A stretch of DNA of 64,000 bases from positions 3,951,001 to 4,015,000 of the forward strand of contig NZ_CP045302.1 of the NCBI RefSeq assembly GCF_009363155.1, in the 5' to 3' direction. Below the pieces are notes generated by a model, which made no database searches, was not told where the DNA came from, and saw nothing but the letters and a program-made list of their open reading frames with translations. The DNA comes from Azotobacter salinestris. GTDB taxonomy: Bacteria; Pseudomonadota; Gammaproteobacteria; Pseudomonadales; Pseudomonadaceae. A program made the translations under genes and the position numbers. Shown here one piece after another: positions 62,552 through 64,000 of the stretch (the stretch's first letter is position 1; each line of letters starts with the position of its first letter).

Positions 62552-62579
62552 TTCGCAAATTCCCTCCAGGCGCTACACT
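62552..62579 (+). promoter_or_regulatory. Candidate promoter of SMC-like ATPase gene
   Basis: TTCGCA (62552-62557) and TACACT (62574-62579), spacer 16 bp, precede the ATG at 62628 by about 50 bp. The match is moderate. Confidence 0.4.
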
Positions 62580-62627
62580 GCCTGTCCCCTCTTTCAGCCG
62601 CCACCACCGTTTTTCCGAAGGTCCTGC

Positions 62628-64000
62628 ATGCCCAGCCTGAACCGCATCATCCTGATCAACACCCACCTCCAGGGCGTGGTGGAATTGGTCGTGGACGACC
62701 ACACCAACATCTGCGGCACCAACGCCTCCGGCAAGACCACCCTGCAGCGGCTGGTGCCGGTGTTCTACGGCGAATACCCGAGCCGCGTGGTGCCGGCCAC
62801 CCGCGACAGCTTCGAGCGCTGGTACCTGCCCACCGAGCAGAGCTTCATCGTCTACGAATACCAGCGCATGGACGGCCAGCTCTGCCAGGCCGTGCTGGCC
62901 GCCGCCGCCGACGGCAAGGGCGTCGCCTACCGCCTGGTGCAGAAGGCCTTCGTCCTCGACGACTACATCAAGAGCCGCCAGGGCGATGCCATCACCTGCC
63001 TGAGCATGACCGAACTGGGCCGCCAGCTGAAGCAGGCCGGTATTTTCGCCACCACCCTGCTCAACACCCGGCAGTTCCGCGCGATCATCCAGAACGACCG
63101 CGGCCTGCTCGCCGCCGACGGCCAGCGTGCCGAGCTGCGCAGCTGGGCCCGGCAGTTCTCCCTCTGCGACCCCGAGCACTCCCTGCGCCACATCGAGAAG
63201 CTGGCCAGGGCCGTGCATTCCCGGGAAGGCAAGATGGAGACCATCAAGTCGATGATCGCCGCCATCCTCGAGGAGGACGGCGTCAGTCCGCCGGCCTCCC
63301 ACCTCAACCTGCAGCGGGTCGAGGCATGGATCCGCGAGAGCCTGCTGATCCAGGGCTTCAACGCCATCCGCCCGGAGTTCGACAAGCTCGAGCGCGAATA
63401 CCAGGAACTGCTCGCCTGCGAGCGCCGCCTCGGCGGCCTGCTGCAGGGCTACCGGACCGAGGAGCCGCGCCTGTACCAGCGCCAGGAGGAGAACGCCGCG
63501 ACCATCGAGCAGACCGGCTTCCAGCTCCGCCAGCTGGAAGAGCGCTGGAAGGACCAGCGCGACGCCCTCAACCTGGACCTCTCCGCGGCCAGGGGCGACA
63601 TCGCGCGCAGCGAGGACGAGCTGGACCGGATCGAAAGCCAGTATCAGGCCTTCCTCGATGCCGACATCGAGCAGGCCAAGGCCGACTTGGAGCAGGTCGG
63701 CGCCTGGCGCGACGACCTGGACAACCTGCAGGCCCGCCACCGCCTGCTGACCGAGCAGCATCAGGACGTGGAGCGCGCCTACCTGGAGCGCCAGCAGGCG
63801 ATCAAGGACCAGCGCGAGGCCGCCCTGGAGCAGTTGCGCGAGCAGCAGGAGGCTCTGCAGGAGGAGCGCGCCCTGCAACGCGAGCAGCAGGCAGAAGCGC
63901 TGGCCAGCCTGGAGCAGGGCTTCAACCAGCGCCGCCAGCAGGGCCAGGACGGCTTCCGCGAGCGCGAATACCAGCTGCAGCTGGAGCAGAACCGCCTGCA
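62628..64000 (+). CDS. SMC/MukB-like coiled-coil ATPase, 3' end outside window
   Basis: The open reading frame runs from ATG 62628 to the window end without a stop (457 codons). The N-terminus MPSLNRIILINTHLQGVVEL leads into Walker A GTNASGKTTL (residues 30-39), within an ABC/SMC-type head, and a long Gln/Glu/Arg-rich coiled coil starts near residue 245. It is the N-terminal head and first arm of a large SMC-like protein; pseudomonads have such a gene, of over 1000 residues in the relatives I recall, of unknown function. The Walker B and signature motifs must lie beyond the window. It is not recognisably RecN, SbcC or MukB. Confidence 0.85.
   Translation, partial: MPSLNRIILINTHLQGVVELVVDDHTNICGTNASGKTTLQRLVPVFYGEYPSRVVPATRDSFERWYLPTEQSFIVYEYQRMDGQLCQAVLAAAADGKGVAYRLVQKAFVLDDYIKSRQGDAITCLSMTELGRQLKQAGIFATTLLNTRQFRAIIQNDRGLLAADGQRAELRSWARQFSLCDPEHSLRHIEKLARAVHSREGKMETIKSMIAAILEEDGVSPPASHLNLQRVEAWIRESLLIQGFNAIRPEFDKLEREYQELLACERRLGGLLQGYRTEEPRLYQRQEENAATIEQTGFQLRQLEERWKDQRDALNLDLSAARGDIARSEDELDRIESQYQAFLDADIEQAKADLEQVGAWRDDLDNLQARHRLLTEQHQDVERAYLERQQAIKDQREAALEQLREQQEALQEERALQREQQAEALASLEQGFNQRRQQGQDGFREREYQLQLEQNRL

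Noticed and set aside
61053-63878. Single 941-codon minus-strand frame covering both the GGDEF gene and the opposite ATPase gene
   Set aside because: Only the part from 62357 downward has PAS and GGDEF domains. The rest is the antisense of the coiled-coil ATPase gene and of the intergenic region.

Overview
This window looks like a chromosomal core segment of a high-GC gammaproteobacterium of the Pseudomonadaceae (Pseudomonas / Azotobacter group). Gene content, protein-level similarity recalled from Pseudomonas aeruginosa, and long blocks in the same order as the PAO1 chromosome (purL, purT, ffh-rpsP-rimM-trmD-rplS, xerD-dsbC-hom-thrC, recJ, prfB-lysS, ppc-adk-tsaB, tcdA-csdA-dapD) all point there. 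I see no phage, IS element, CRISPR array, rRNA or tRNA gene.

Layout. 1-10.9 kb: end of a multicopper oxidase, tadA, mltF, purL, a NIF3-like protein, an L,D-transpeptidase, two Nudix enzymes, a DUF1289 protein and purT. 11-22.7 kb: a CNNM/CorC transporter, a CcsA-like membrane protein, ffh and the rpsP-rimM-trmD-rplS translation operon, a hotdog thioesterase, xerD, dsbC, hom, thrC and a DUF3509 protein. 22.7-32.6 kb: a class III CoA-transferase, a membrane diguanylate cyclase, yaeQ, recJ, an old yellow enzyme, a YebE-like protein, prfB with its programmed frameshift, and lysS. 32.6-37.9 kb: a TetR regulator followed by a tightly coupled six-gene envelope operon (lipoprotein, DUF1704 protein with a zinc-peptidase-like HExxxH...E signature, AIM24-like protein, lipoprotein hydrolase, small membrane protein, macro domain). 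38-45.9 kb: a small conserved protein, ppc, adk, tsaB, a DUF72 protein, an extensin-like protein, rsmJ and a DUF4197 protein. 46-49.8 kb: a GldA/GldF/GldG-type ABC exporter. 50-55.4 kb: cold-shock protein, small unknown, rlmA, dapE and an ndvB-type GH17-GT2 glucan synthase; this block lies elsewhere in PAO1 as I recall it. 55.6-64 kb: tcdA, a frameshifted hydrolase gene, csdA-sufE, dapD, a YffB-like protein, a PAS-PAS-GGDEF protein, and the start of a very large SMC-like ATPase that runs off the window.

How the parts fit. Most genes are housekeeping: purine synthesis (purL, purT), threonine (hom, thrC) and lysine/peptidoglycan precursors (dapD, dapE), translation and tRNA modification (tadA, rpsP, rimM, trmD, rplS, prfB, lysS, tsaB, tcdA, rsmJ, rlmA), envelope (mltF, L,D-transpeptidase, dsbC) and anaplerosis (ppc). 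A biofilm or surface theme comes from two catalytically intact-looking diguanylate cyclases with I-sites and the ndvB-type synthase. The parts most worth follow-up are the TetR-to-macro-domain operon, the GldG operon lacking its usual DUF4340 partner at a synteny breakpoint marked by a perfect 15-bp palindrome, and the terminal SMC-like ATPase.
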